Below, one piece after another: positions 37,103-45,556 of a DNA stretch of 64,000 nucleotides. How positions within the stretch are numbered: the first letter of the stretch is position 1; the number at the start of each line of letters is the position of its first letter. This DNA comes from Rhodanobacter sp. B04. GTDB lineage: Bacteria > Pseudomonadota > Gammaproteobacteria > Xanthomonadales > Rhodanobacteraceae. Made by a program: the position numbers and the translations under genes. The stretch is from assembly GCF_002001125.1 (NCBI RefSeq), contig NZ_MUNV01000009.1, positions 299,232 through 363,231 of the forward strand. Direction: 5' to 3'. The notes under the pieces were generated by a model. It was not told where the DNA came from. It worked only from the letters and a program-made list of their open reading frames with translations, and searched no databases.

Positions 37103-39381
37103 TGCATGCACTGCGCACCCGTTTTCCAAGCCACCAATGGTTGCTGGCTGCAGCATTCCTGCTCACCATCGCCGTGTACTGGCCTGGTCTCTACGGTACA
37201 TTCCTGTTCGACGACTACCCAAACATCGTCGACAATCACGGCGTGCAGCCGCAGGATGCCAGCATGCCTTCGCTGGTACGAGCCGCGTTGTCGTCGCCCT
37301 CGAGCGAATTCGGGCGGCCGCTGGCTTCGCTGAGTTTCGCCGCCAACTACCTCACCGCTGGCCTCAATCCATATTGGATGAAGCTCACCAACCTTGTGAT
37401 CCACCTGCTGAACGGACTGCTGGTGTTTCTGTTGGCACAGAAGCTGATAAGAGTCGATGCGCAGAAGCGGCTTGCTTGGCTTGTTGGAGCCAATTCAACT
37501 GTGAACGCTCACGGGGGTGAACACAGCAATGTCAGCAGCAAAGCGCAGAGCCTCATGGCTGAAGGCGCTCCAGCGGGTGTCGTGACCGGATCAGCCAGGG
37601 GCGACATCGTTGCCGTCCTGGTCGCCGCCTGCTGGATGCTGCTGCCGATCAATCTCTCCGGTGTGCTGTATGTGGTGCAACGGATGGAGAGCATGGCCAA
37701 CCTGTTCGTGCTGCTCGGACTGATCGGTTATGTTGCCGGGCGCCATCGTATGCTGGAACAGACCACCTCCTACGGCTCTGCTCCCGCTGCCGCTCGAAGG
37801 GGAGGATTGGGATGGAGTCACTCTTCTAACAGCACCAGAAGCTTCATCCTATGCGCAGTCAGCATCACCCTCCCAACCGCCGTGGGCATCCTAGCCAAAG
37901 AGACGGCGGTTATGTTGCCGCTCTATGCGTTCCTGGTCGAGTGGCTCATGTTCGGCTTTCAGCGCTCCCAGGACACCGCCGTAGCGGCAACATCCGAGAT
38001 GCCACCGGCTCGGCGTCGCGATCGTCGCATCGTTGCACTGTTTCTGCTGGTGCTGGCGCTACCGATGGCAATAGGGCTAGCACGGTTTCTGCCCGGCTTG
38101 CTCAACCCCGAAAACTGGGCTACTCGCGATTTCACCCTGACCACGCGGCTGCTCAGTGAAGCACGCATCATCGTGGACTACATCGCCTGGACGCTACTGC
38201 CGTCGCCGCATGCGCTGTCGTTCTATCACGACAACTTCCATATTTCGAGTGGGCTGCTGAAACCATGGACCACCCTGCCCAGCATGCTGGTTCTGGCAAC
38301 ACTGATCGCACTGATGGTCAGTTTGCGCAAGCGGCAGCCGCTAATGTCACTGGGCATCGCTCTGTTCATGGGCTGCCAACTGCTGACGGGCACCATCATT
38401 CCGCTGGAGCTGATCTACGAGCACCGAAATTACTTCGCCAGCTTCGGCCTACTACTGGCGATCATCCCGCTGCTTGCCGCTCCAGCCAGCCTTCAAATTC
38501 CAGGGGAATATTCCACGCCAGTTGGAGCAGATTCAGTCGCGGCCACCAATCTGTTACCTACCGAAACGGTACAGCAAACATCAATCCCTGCATACGTGCT
38601 CGCAGTCGCTTCTGAGACAGGCGTCATCGCTACTTTGCCGATGGCTCTGCCACGCTATGCTTTGCTAGCTGGGCTTATGTTGTGCTGGACCGCACTGACG
38701 GCGCTCACCGCTTACGCCTGGGGCAATCCGTTGAGGCTCGCCGAAGACCTGGCCAATCGTGCACCGAGATCGCCGCGTGCGCAGTACGAGCTAGGTCGTA
38801 CTTACATCATTTACTCACACTACGATCCATCATCCCCATTCACCAAACTGGCTTACTCTCCACTGGAAAGGGCAGCAGCCCTCCCCGGATCCTCGATCCT
38901 CCCGGAGCAGGCACTGATCTTCATGAACTCACACATGCACCTGCCACTAAAGGATGCGTGGTGGAACACGATGATTGCCAAGCTAAAAGACCACAAGCCC
39001 GGCGTGCAAGACGAAAGCTCACTCGGTGCACTAACACAGTGCGCACGCGAAGATCATTGCGACCTGCCGAAACAGCGCATGATGCAAGCCTACCTGGCGG
39101 CCTTGTCGCACCCGGGCCCAAGTGCCCGATTACTGGCGATGTATGGCGACTACGCGTGGAATGTGCTGGACGATCATCCGCTGGGAGAACGCATGACCGA
39201 CGAAGCCATAAAGGCCGCACCCAACGAACCGGCCTACCGCATCACCCTGGTGCGGATGTTGGCGGCACAGGGACGCAAGGACGACGCACTTGCAGCGTTG
39301 CACGACCTACAAGCGCTCAATATCGGTGGGAGTCTGGACACCAGCTTGAACGAGCTACGCGTGTTGCCAGGTATGCAGTGA
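37099..39381 (+). CDS. GT-C-like multi-pass membrane protein (second of two)
   Basis: A 760-aa paralogue of the preceding gene: same FLFDDYPNI loop near residue 38, same VQRMESMANLFVLLGLIGYV segment, same PLELIYEHRNYFASF motif, and a C-terminal TPR-like domain (DEAIKAAPNEPAYRITLVRM). Two hydrophilic inserts near residues 133-170 and 465-510 distinguish it. ATGA overlap with the first copy indicates co-translation. The pair may act on different acceptors or donor glycans, or one may be a regulator of the other. Confidence 0.7.
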   Translation: MMHALRTRFPSHQWLLAAAFLLTIAVYWPGLYGTFLFDDYPNIVDNHGVQPQDASMPSLVRAALSSPSSEFGRPLASLSFAANYLTAGLNPYWMKLTNLVIHLLNGLLVFLLAQKLIRVDAQKRLAWLVGANSTVNAHGGEHSNVSSKAQSLMAEGAPAGVVTGSARGDIVAVLVAACWMLLPINLSGVLYVVQRMESMANLFVLLGLIGYVAGRHRMLEQTTSYGSAPAAARRGGLGWSHSSNSTRSFILCAVSITLPTAVGILAKETAVMLPLYAFLVEWLMFGFQRSQDTAVAATSEMPPARRRDRRIVALFLLVLALPMAIGLARFLPGLLNPENWATRDFTLTTRLLSEARIIVDYIAWTLLPSPHALSFYHDNFHISSGLLKPWTTLPSMLVLATLIALMVSLRKRQPLMSLGIALFMGCQLLTGTIIPLELIYEHRNYFASFGLLLAIIPLLAAPASLQIPGEYSTPVGADSVAATNLLPTETVQQTSIPAYVLAVASETGVIATLPMALPRYALLAGLMLCWTALTALTAYAWGNPLRLAEDLANRAPRSPRAQYELGRTYIIYSHYDPSSPFTKLAYSPLERAAALPGSSILPEQALIFMNSHMHLPLKDAWWNTMIAKLKDHKPGVQDESSLGALTQCAREDHCDLPKQRMMQAYLAALSHPGPSARLLAMYGDYAWNVLDDHPLGERMTDEAIKAAPNEPAYRITLVRMLAAQGRKDDALAALHDLQALNIGGSLDTSLNELRVLPGMQ

Positions 39382-39497
39382 GCCGAGCGCTCTGGACCAC
39401 GACCTTGGCCTGAGGGAAGCGCTGCGCAACTACGTCATTGTTGATTGCGATACGCTTGATCTTATCCACGTCACCGATTTTCAGGGGCGAGTTAAAC

Positions 39498-40679
39498 GTG
39501 CCTACCAAGACCATCCGCAGCACAGCCGATCTCGCCATCAATGGCGCACCACCGGCATTTGACCAGCCTCTGCACGTTGGGCGCCCCAACATTGGCGACC
39601 GCGAAGCTTTCCTACGGCGCGTCAATCAGATACTTGACAACCAGTGGCTGACCAACAATGGGCCGATGGTGCAGGAATTCGAACAGCGCATCGCCGAACA
39701 TCTCGGCGTCAAGCACTGCGTGGCGATGTGCAATGGAACCATCGCTCTTGAAATCGCCATCCGCGCACTGGAGTTGGAAGGCGAAGTGATTGTGCCATCT
39801 TGGACTTTTGTGGCCACTGCGCATGCGCTGTACTGGCAAGGTATCACCCCGGTGTTTGCCGACATCGACCCAGTTACGCACAACCTGGACCCCGCTGCCG
39901 TGCGCCGCATGATCACACCACGCACCACCGGTATCATCGGCGTCCACCTGTGGGGTCGTGCCGCAGAAGTAGATGAGTTGCAGGCCATTGCCGACGAACA
40001 TGACCTGAAGCTGATGTTTGACGCGGCGCATGCCTTCGGCAGTACCTACAAAGGCCAGGTAATCGGCCGTTTTGGGGAATGCGAGGTATTCAGCTTCCAC
40101 GCCACTAAGTCATTCAACACCTTCGAAGGTGGCGCGGTCACCACCAACGACAACGCGTTGGCCGAAGCGATACGCCTGATGCGCAACTTTGGCTTCCATG
40201 GTTACGACAATGTCATTCATCCCGGCACGAACGGCAAGATGATTGAGGTCTGTGCGGCGATGGGACTGACCAACCTCGACGGCCATGGTGAAGTGGTCGC
40301 GGACAACATGCACAACCATGCCGCTTACACTTCAGCATTGGCCGACATTCCAGGCATCTCGGTGTTGGCCTACGACCCGGCTGGACACAACAGCCATCAC
40401 TATGTGGTCATCGAAGTTGACAAAAGTTGTGCCGCAACTCGCGACCAGATCGTAGCTGCGCTCCAAGCTGAGAATGTCTTGGCCCGCAAATACTTCTGGC
40501 CAGGAGCGCACATGATGAGGCCGTACCGCGATCTGTTTCCGCATGCAGGGTTGATGCTACCGAACACCCAGTTCGTAGCTGAGCGAGTAATTATCCTGCC
40601 GACGGGACTCTCCATGCCCCAGCACGCTGTCCAGACCATTTCTGACATCATTGGCATATGCGCCAGCCACCGGAGTTGA
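39498..40679 (+). CDS. DegT/DnrJ/EryC1 sugar aminotransferase
   Basis: A 393-aa fold-type I PLP enzyme. Schiff-base lysine K204 lies in FHATKSFNTFEGG, and the aspartate FDAAHAFGS and cofactor contacts CNGTIALEIAI are present. The family transaminates keto-sugar nucleotides. GTG 39498 is chosen as start because AGGGGCGA lies about 10 nt upstream, while the earlier ATG at 39438 has none. It opens a tightly packed acyl-chemistry cluster, so a VioA-like role producing a 4-amino-4,6-dideoxyhexose nucleotide is likely. No RmlA/RmlB is nearby, so the keto-sugar must come from elsewhere. Confidence 0.9.
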   Translation: MPTKTIRSTADLAINGAPPAFDQPLHVGRPNIGDREAFLRRVNQILDNQWLTNNGPMVQEFEQRIAEHLGVKHCVAMCNGTIALEIAIRALELEGEVIVPSWTFVATAHALYWQGITPVFADIDPVTHNLDPAAVRRMITPRTTGIIGVHLWGRAAEVDELQAIADEHDLKLMFDAAHAFGSTYKGQVIGRFGECEVFSFHATKSFNTFEGGAVTTNDNALAEAIRLMRNFGFHGYDNVIHPGTNGKMIEVCAAMGLTNLDGHGEVVADNMHNHAAYTSALADIPGISVLAYDPAGHNSHHYVVIEVDKSCAATRDQIVAALQAENVLARKYFWPGAHMMRPYRDLFPHAGLMLPNTQFVAERVIILPTGLSMPQHAVQTISDIIGICASHRS

Positions 40680-40683
40680 ATAC

Positions 40684-40920
40684 GTGAACATTGAAACCTT
40701 CATCGACAAGTTTGCCTTTGCCATCGAAGTTGAACCGGAAAGCTTGAGTGCTGAGACCGAATATAAAACGCTCGATGTCTGGGATTCGTTGAACACATTG
40801 GCCGTCATTGCGATGGCTGATGCCGACTTCAATGTCGCACTCAGCGGCCAGGATATTGAGTCCAGCCGCACAATCGGCAATCTCTGGAAAATTGTCGAAG
40901 GGAAAGTGGCTAACACATGA
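40684..40920 (+). CDS. Dedicated acyl carrier protein
   Basis: A 78-aa acidic four-helix ACP with GTG start and GGAG 9 nt upstream. The phosphopantetheine serine is S35 in VWDSLNTLAVI; this WDSL variant, in place of the usual DSLD, marks a specialised ACP. It starts 4 nt after the aminotransferase and overlaps the KAS III ATG by 4 nt. It should hold the acyl chain made by the neighbouring condensing enzymes. Confidence 0.88.
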   Translation: MNIETFIDKFAFAIEVEPESLSAETEYKTLDVWDSLNTLAVIAMADADFNVALSGQDIESSRTIGNLWKIVEGKVANT

Positions 40921-41978
40921 AAGCCATACCCGGCATAGCAGTCCGCGCAGTTGCCGCCGCCGTACCGAAAAGCGTTGCGCGAACGCAAGACTATGAATTC
41001 CTGACTCCTGAGGAGCGTCATCGCTTTCAGAAGGTCACGGGCATCGCTGAACGCAGGATTGTGGATAGCAAGCAATGTGCGTCTGATCTATGCGCCTTCG
41101 CTGCTGATCAGGCGATTGAACATGCCGGATGGGCCCGTGAGAGCATCGGCGCTCTTATTCTGGTGACCCAAAGCCCCGACTATCCTGTTCCGGCAACCGC
41201 GGTCATATTGCAGGATAAGCTCAAGCTTTCCCAGGCATGCATTGCATTCGACGTGAATCTGGGTTGCTCAGCCTATCCCTACGGGATCGCCATCGTCGCC
41301 TCGATGATGAAGTCGTTATCGATTCAGCGCGCGCTCCTGTTGATTGGAGATATCTCAAGTCGAAGCTGCGCCATTCATGACAAGTCGGCATGGCCGTTGT
41401 TTGGCGATGCTGGCTCTGCCACCGCACTGGAATTGCAGGACGACGCCCCAGAGATGCTTTTTGATCTGATGTCCGATGGCGCTGGCAAGGATGCCATCAT
41501 CGTCCCAAGCGGAACATTATCCTCTCGCCGGCCACGAACTGATGAAGCTGTACAGATGGAGCTCGGCAGTGACGGCATCATGCGCTACCCGGATAACTTG
41601 ATCTTGCGGGGAGCCGACATCTTCAGCTTCGCCATCGCGAAGGTGCCCTCCAGTATTCAGCGCACACTTGAAGCAAGTAAACACAAACCAGATCAAGTCG
41701 ACTTCCTGGTCCTGCACCAAGCCAACAAGATGATCAATGACACGATCACCAAGAAAGCCGGATTCAGGCCAGACCAAGCACTCTCGACATTGGCGCAATA
41801 CGGAAACACCAGTTCGGCCTCCATTCCCATCACGCTTTGCGCCCATGCTGATCAATTTGACAAGGTGCGTCAGCTGGCGTTGTGCGGTTTCGGGGTTGGC
41901 CTGTCCTGGGGCACCTGCATTCTATCGATGCATGCTCACACTATCCTGCCTGTCATAGAAACCGACAATGTCTATTGA
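40917..41978 (+). CDS. 3-oxoacyl-ACP synthase III-like enzyme, copy 1
   Basis: A 353-aa thiolase-fold condensing enzyme with an intact KAS III triad: C117 (NLGCSAY), H267 (VLHQANKM) and N297 (YGNTSSASIP). It should condense an acyl-CoA (or other thioester) with malonyl-ACP, or transfer an acyl group. It overlaps ACP upstream (4 nt) and the Rieske gene downstream (11 nt). The C-terminal tail runs past the usual FabH end, to VIETDNVY. It is only moderately similar to copy 2 at 44344, so the two probably have different substrates. Confidence 0.9.
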   Translation: MKAIPGIAVRAVAAAVPKSVARTQDYEFLTPEERHRFQKVTGIAERRIVDSKQCASDLCAFAADQAIEHAGWARESIGALILVTQSPDYPVPATAVILQDKLKLSQACIAFDVNLGCSAYPYGIAIVASMMKSLSIQRALLLIGDISSRSCAIHDKSAWPLFGDAGSATALELQDDAPEMLFDLMSDGAGKDAIIVPSGTLSSRRPRTDEAVQMELGSDGIMRYPDNLILRGADIFSFAIAKVPSSIQRTLEASKHKPDQVDFLVLHQANKMINDTITKKAGFRPDQALSTLAQYGNTSSASIPITLCAHADQFDKVRQLALCGFGVGLSWGTCILSMHAHTILPVIETDNVY

Positions 41979-43008
41979 CCCCAAGGCTTACTACGATGCC
42001 GCGATCTTTCACGAAGAGGTGACGCATCTCTTCAATCGCCGCCTTTTCGTCGGCACCATCGCAGATTTTTCCGAAGTTGATTCCTACAAGACCATTCAGC
42101 TCGGCCGCGAGCCGATCACGATCCGTCGCACACTTGATGGCATCAAGGCATTCAGCAATGTCTGTCTGCATCGGGGCGCGCTGATCGATCCCGAAGGAAC
42201 AGGCATCAGGCCTTTTCGCTGCCCCTACCACGCGTGGACATACGATTCCAACGGCGCATTGAGTCACGCCCCAAAGATAGACATGGCATGTTTGAAGCGT
42301 ACCCAGTTGCACGCCTGGCGGGTCAACGTAGAAGGCGGCTTGGTGTTCATTGGACAGGATGACCTAGATACAACGAAGGTTTCCGCGGTCATGAACGAGC
42401 TGTCAATCAGGTATTCGCAACCATATTATCAATCCTATATTGACCATCAGTGCAACTGGAAACTGCTAGTTGAGAATGTACTAGAGGGGTATCACATCAG
42501 CGCTGTGCATTCCCAGACCTTTGTCCCGACCGGGATAACATCGAACTCTGACTATCAATGGTCATGCGACGACTACGCATGCTGGGGAACCCTGATAGCG
42601 GCCACTTCAAATCCACGAAGCAACCGACTTTCAACGATTGTCAAAGGCACTCGACTTCAATACGGCCACACTTATATTTTTCCAAACGTATTCATCTCCA
42701 ATGGTAACGACCATATCGGCTACATCGGTCATTTCGTTCCCAGCGGACCGAATCACACTCGATTGGAATGGTGTCTGTTTGAGCAGGAGCTGTTGTTGAG
42801 GCAGAACGAAACCATACGCAAAGCTTTACGGGATGCCGCCGTAGAGTTCACCCAGAATACTTTGACTGAGGACAAGACAATCGTGGAAAGCTGCCAGATC
42901 GGCCTGCAATCCACCACGGCCGCCTACCAGTTGCAGGATAAAAGCAATCTGGAAGCCAGGGTCATCAACTTCCAATCCAATTACGAGCGTTACATGCGCC
43001 ATGTTTAG
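41968..43008 (+). CDS. Rieske non-haem iron oxygenase, alpha-subunit type, copy 1
   Basis: A 346-aa oxygenase. The Rieske 2Fe-2S site is C66-x-H68 and C85-x-x-H88 (CLH ... CPYHAW). The mononuclear iron site has N170, H176 and H181 (ENVLEGYHISAVH). No beta-subunit, ferredoxin or reductase gene is adjacent. Local base composition is AT-richer than the surroundings. In this setting it most likely hydroxylates or desaturates the acyl-ACP or the amino sugar, rather than an aromatic pollutant. Confidence 0.9.
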   Translation: MSIDPKAYYDAAIFHEEVTHLFNRRLFVGTIADFSEVDSYKTIQLGREPITIRRTLDGIKAFSNVCLHRGALIDPEGTGIRPFRCPYHAWTYDSNGALSHAPKIDMACLKRTQLHAWRVNVEGGLVFIGQDDLDTTKVSAVMNELSIRYSQPYYQSYIDHQCNWKLLVENVLEGYHISAVHSQTFVPTGITSNSDYQWSCDDYACWGTLIAATSNPRSNRLSTIVKGTRLQYGHTYIFPNVFISNGNDHIGYIGHFVPSGPNHTRLEWCLFEQELLLRQNETIRKALRDAAVEFTQNTLTEDKTIVESCQIGLQSTTAAYQLQDKSNLEARVINFQSNYERYMRHV

Positions 43009-43732
43009 TGGAAAGACGATACTGGTCACCGGGGCAACATCCGGTATTGGCCATCAGCTCTGTCTTGAACTGCTGGATGAAGGTGCTCGTGTCGTTGCCG
43101 TCGGACGTAACACCGAAAGGCTCCTGGAGCTGTCAAGGTTGTCCGGGGATGTTCGCAGCATCAATGCCGATCTCACGGATATGGAATCCTACCAATCCAA
43201 GTTCGACCTTGGCGAGAAGATCGACGGCTTGGTCTGCTCGGCGGGAATCTACGAGACGACATTGATGCGATATTTTTCTGTTATCAAACACGAAAATATC
43301 ATGCGCACCAATTTGACTGCGCCATTGGCTCTCATTGCCGAGCTTCTGAAGAACCGAAATTTCAATGCCGGCGCGTCCATCGTGCTCTTGTCTTCGATTC
43401 TTGGGCCAGTAACAGGCTTGATCGGATCGGCATCCTATGCCGCCAGCAAAGCAGCGCTCGTCGGTTGCGCCAAAACCTTGGCATTGGAATTGGCAAAATA
43501 TTCCATTCGCGTCAACTGCGTTTCGCCGGGCATGGTCGCGAGTGAAATGACGAGCGGCTTGGGCTATATGTCCACTGAAGCCAGCAACGCTGACAAAGCA
43601 AGATATCCGCTCGGTGGGCGTTATGCCACCCTGCAGGAAGTGACCGGTCCTATCCGGTTTCTTCTTTCAAACGCAGCCTCGTTTATCACTGGAACCAATA
43701 TGGTCATCGATGGTGGTTGCAGTGCCCAGTAA
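43001..43732 (+). CDS. SDR oxidoreductase (probable 3-oxoacyl-ACP reductase)
   Basis: A 243-aa classical SDR with TGATSGIG near the N-terminus, LVCSAG after strand 4, Y146-x3-K150 (SYAASKAA) and MVIDGGCSAQ at the end. An arginine in VGRNTERL after strand 2 favours NADPH. It overlaps the Rieske gene by 8 nt and the NeuD-like gene by about 20 nt. Reduction of the 3-ketoacyl-ACP from the KAS III step to 3-hydroxyacyl-ACP is the simplest role. Confidence 0.88.
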   Translation: MFSGKTILVTGATSGIGHQLCLELLDEGARVVAVGRNTERLLELSRLSGDVRSINADLTDMESYQSKFDLGEKIDGLVCSAGIYETTLMRYFSVIKHENIMRTNLTAPLALIAELLKNRNFNAGASIVLLSSILGPVTGLIGSASYAASKAALVGCAKTLALELAKYSIRVNCVSPGMVASEMTSGLGYMSTEASNADKARYPLGGRYATLQEVTGPIRFLLSNAASFITGTNMVIDGGCSAQ

Positions 43733-44351
43733 AACACCGCTCATCATTGTCGGCGCTGGTGGCATGGGTCGTGAGGTTGCAGCTGGCATCAAACGCTACG
43801 ACTTACCCTACGATGTCATCGGCCACATCGACGACGAAAAGTCTGGTGCAAACATCCTCGGAAAAATCACTGACCACGTCCCGACTGCTGCCGCCCGGTA
43901 CATCACCTGCTTCGGTGACGGCACCGCCAGGAATCGCATCAGATCAATGCTCGCTTCGCGGGGCGCTCAATTTACCTCCATCACCAGCCCGACCGTCCAG
44001 TCGGTCACGCCGACGGCGGATTTGATCAATTGTTTGATTCTTGGCTCCTGCAGCCTATCCAACGACACCCAAATCGGGTCCGACGTGCTGATCCAGACGC
44101 TGGCGGTTCTCGGTCATGATGTCGTTCTGGGAGATGGCATCACCATCAGTGCTCATGCATTCGTTGGTGGATACGCTGTACTCGAGGATCTATGCACTGT
44201 GCATCCCCACGCAGTCGTTCTTCCCAAGGTACGCATTGGGAAAGGTGCTGTTGTCGGCGCGGGATCAGTCGTCATCAAGGATGTTGCGCCCTACACCACT
44301 GTTTTCGGTTCGCCCGCCAAGGTCATCGCCTACGGCAAGCCGCATGACTGA
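43710..44351 (+). CDS. NeuD/PglD-like acyltransferase (left-handed beta-helix)
   Basis: A 213-aa protein: N-terminal PglD-type nucleotide-sugar domain (IIVGAGGMGREVA) and hexapeptide-repeat helix with the catalytic histidine probably in LGHDVVLGDG. The C-terminal GSPAKVIAYG is typical. PglD and NeuD acetylate amino sugars from acetyl-CoA; here it may use the ACP-bound acyl chain made by its neighbours. The start is ambiguous between ATG 43710 and GTG 43722. Confidence 0.88.
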   Translation: MVVAVPSKTPLIIVGAGGMGREVAAGIKRYDLPYDVIGHIDDEKSGANILGKITDHVPTAAARYITCFGDGTARNRIRSMLASRGAQFTSITSPTVQSVTPTADLINCLILGSCSLSNDTQIGSDVLIQTLAVLGHDVVLGDGITISAHAFVGGYAVLEDLCTVHPHAVVLPKVRIGKGAVVGAGSVVIKDVAPYTTVFGSPAKVIAYGKPHD

Positions 44352-45330
44352 GATCTATCTCAACCTGATCGAATCCGCACTCGGCTCAAGAACCGAATGC
44401 AACGACCCTCAAACGCTGGGGCAAACCGCTGCCGATTGCGAGCGCATCGTCAAGAAGACGGGCGTTTACAGCCGCCCGGTTGTCGCAGACGGCGAATACA
44501 CCAGCGACCTGGCACTGCGCGCAACGCAAAGGCTTCTGCGCCGAAGGGGTGCCAGCGCGACCGATTTCGGTGCCCTGGTCGTATGCACGCAAACGCCCGA
44601 TCACCTAATTCCGGGCGTTTCCTCGCTGGTGCACGGCAAGCTTGGCTTCGCACAGACCTGCTACGCGACGGACATCAATCAAGGCTGCTCGGGGTTTATC
44701 TATGGCGCCCACTTGATCAGCGCGATGATCCGCGGTGGCGCCTTCCAGCAGGCGATCCTGGTAAATACCGATTGCTATACGCGCCTGATCCGGCCGGACG
44801 ACCTGACCACCCGAGTCCTATTCGGCGATGCGGCTACGGCTTCGTCGTTCTCGACCCAACGCGCCGGTTTTCGTTTGCTCTACTCACGCTGTTATTCGGA
44901 CGGCACCGGCTACGGAGACTTCATTGCTTACGGGTCGGCCATCCGGCCGAACGAAGACTTTAAACCGGGCATTTACATGAATGGCCCGGGCATCCTGTCC
45001 TTCGCATTACGCGTGGTTCCCGAAGCCGTTAACGAAGCGCTCAAGCACAATGGCCTGGAGGTCAGTGACATCCGGATGTTCGCCTTCCACCAAGCCAACA
45101 GTTTCGTCATCGGCAAGCTAGCGCACAAGATGGGGCTACGCGCGGAACAGGTCCCGCAGAACTGTGCGGAATTGGGCAACACCGTCTCCGCATCCATACC
45201 GCTGCTCATGATGGAACAGCAGGTGAATTTGAGGAACGGCGAGTTGGTTCTCGCCATGGGCTTTGGCGTGGGACTGTCGTGGGGCGTTGCATTGCTGGAG
45301 CGCGTCGCACCGATGGGATCCGATACCTGA
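44344..45330 (+). CDS. 3-oxoacyl-ACP synthase III-like enzyme, copy 2
   Basis: A 328-aa KAS III-fold enzyme with intact C115 (INQGCSGF), H249 (AFHQANSF) and N279 (LGNTVSASIP). ATG 44344 sits 8 nt inside the end of the NeuD-like gene. Together with copy 1 it gives the cluster two condensing enzymes but only one recognised ACP. Either two chain-building steps or use of one as an acyltransferase (as in DpsC/CerJ types) is possible. Confidence 0.9.
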   Translation: MTEIYLNLIESALGSRTECNDPQTLGQTAADCERIVKKTGVYSRPVVADGEYTSDLALRATQRLLRRRGASATDFGALVVCTQTPDHLIPGVSSLVHGKLGFAQTCYATDINQGCSGFIYGAHLISAMIRGGAFQQAILVNTDCYTRLIRPDDLTTRVLFGDAATASSFSTQRAGFRLLYSRCYSDGTGYGDFIAYGSAIRPNEDFKPGIYMNGPGILSFALRVVPEAVNEALKHNGLEVSDIRMFAFHQANSFVIGKLAHKMGLRAEQVPQNCAELGNTVSASIPLLMMEQQVNLRNGELVLAMGFGVGLSWGVALLERVAPMGSDT

Positions 45331-45556
45331 TTAACAGTGTCGATCGAGAAGATCGGATTGAGCCAATGATTTCCTGTCTGCTGTGTATTTTCGTTCCGGT
45401 GCGATGCAATGGACCTGGGAGACCGTGAGTTCACACACCGGATGTCATGCATGCTTCGGCACAGACGACCCAAGGCGTTGCCGCACGAATTGCAACACTG
45501 CTGGCATTCATCCTATGTAACGCGCTTTCCCCAAATTTTCTGCCGAGTCGTTCGCT

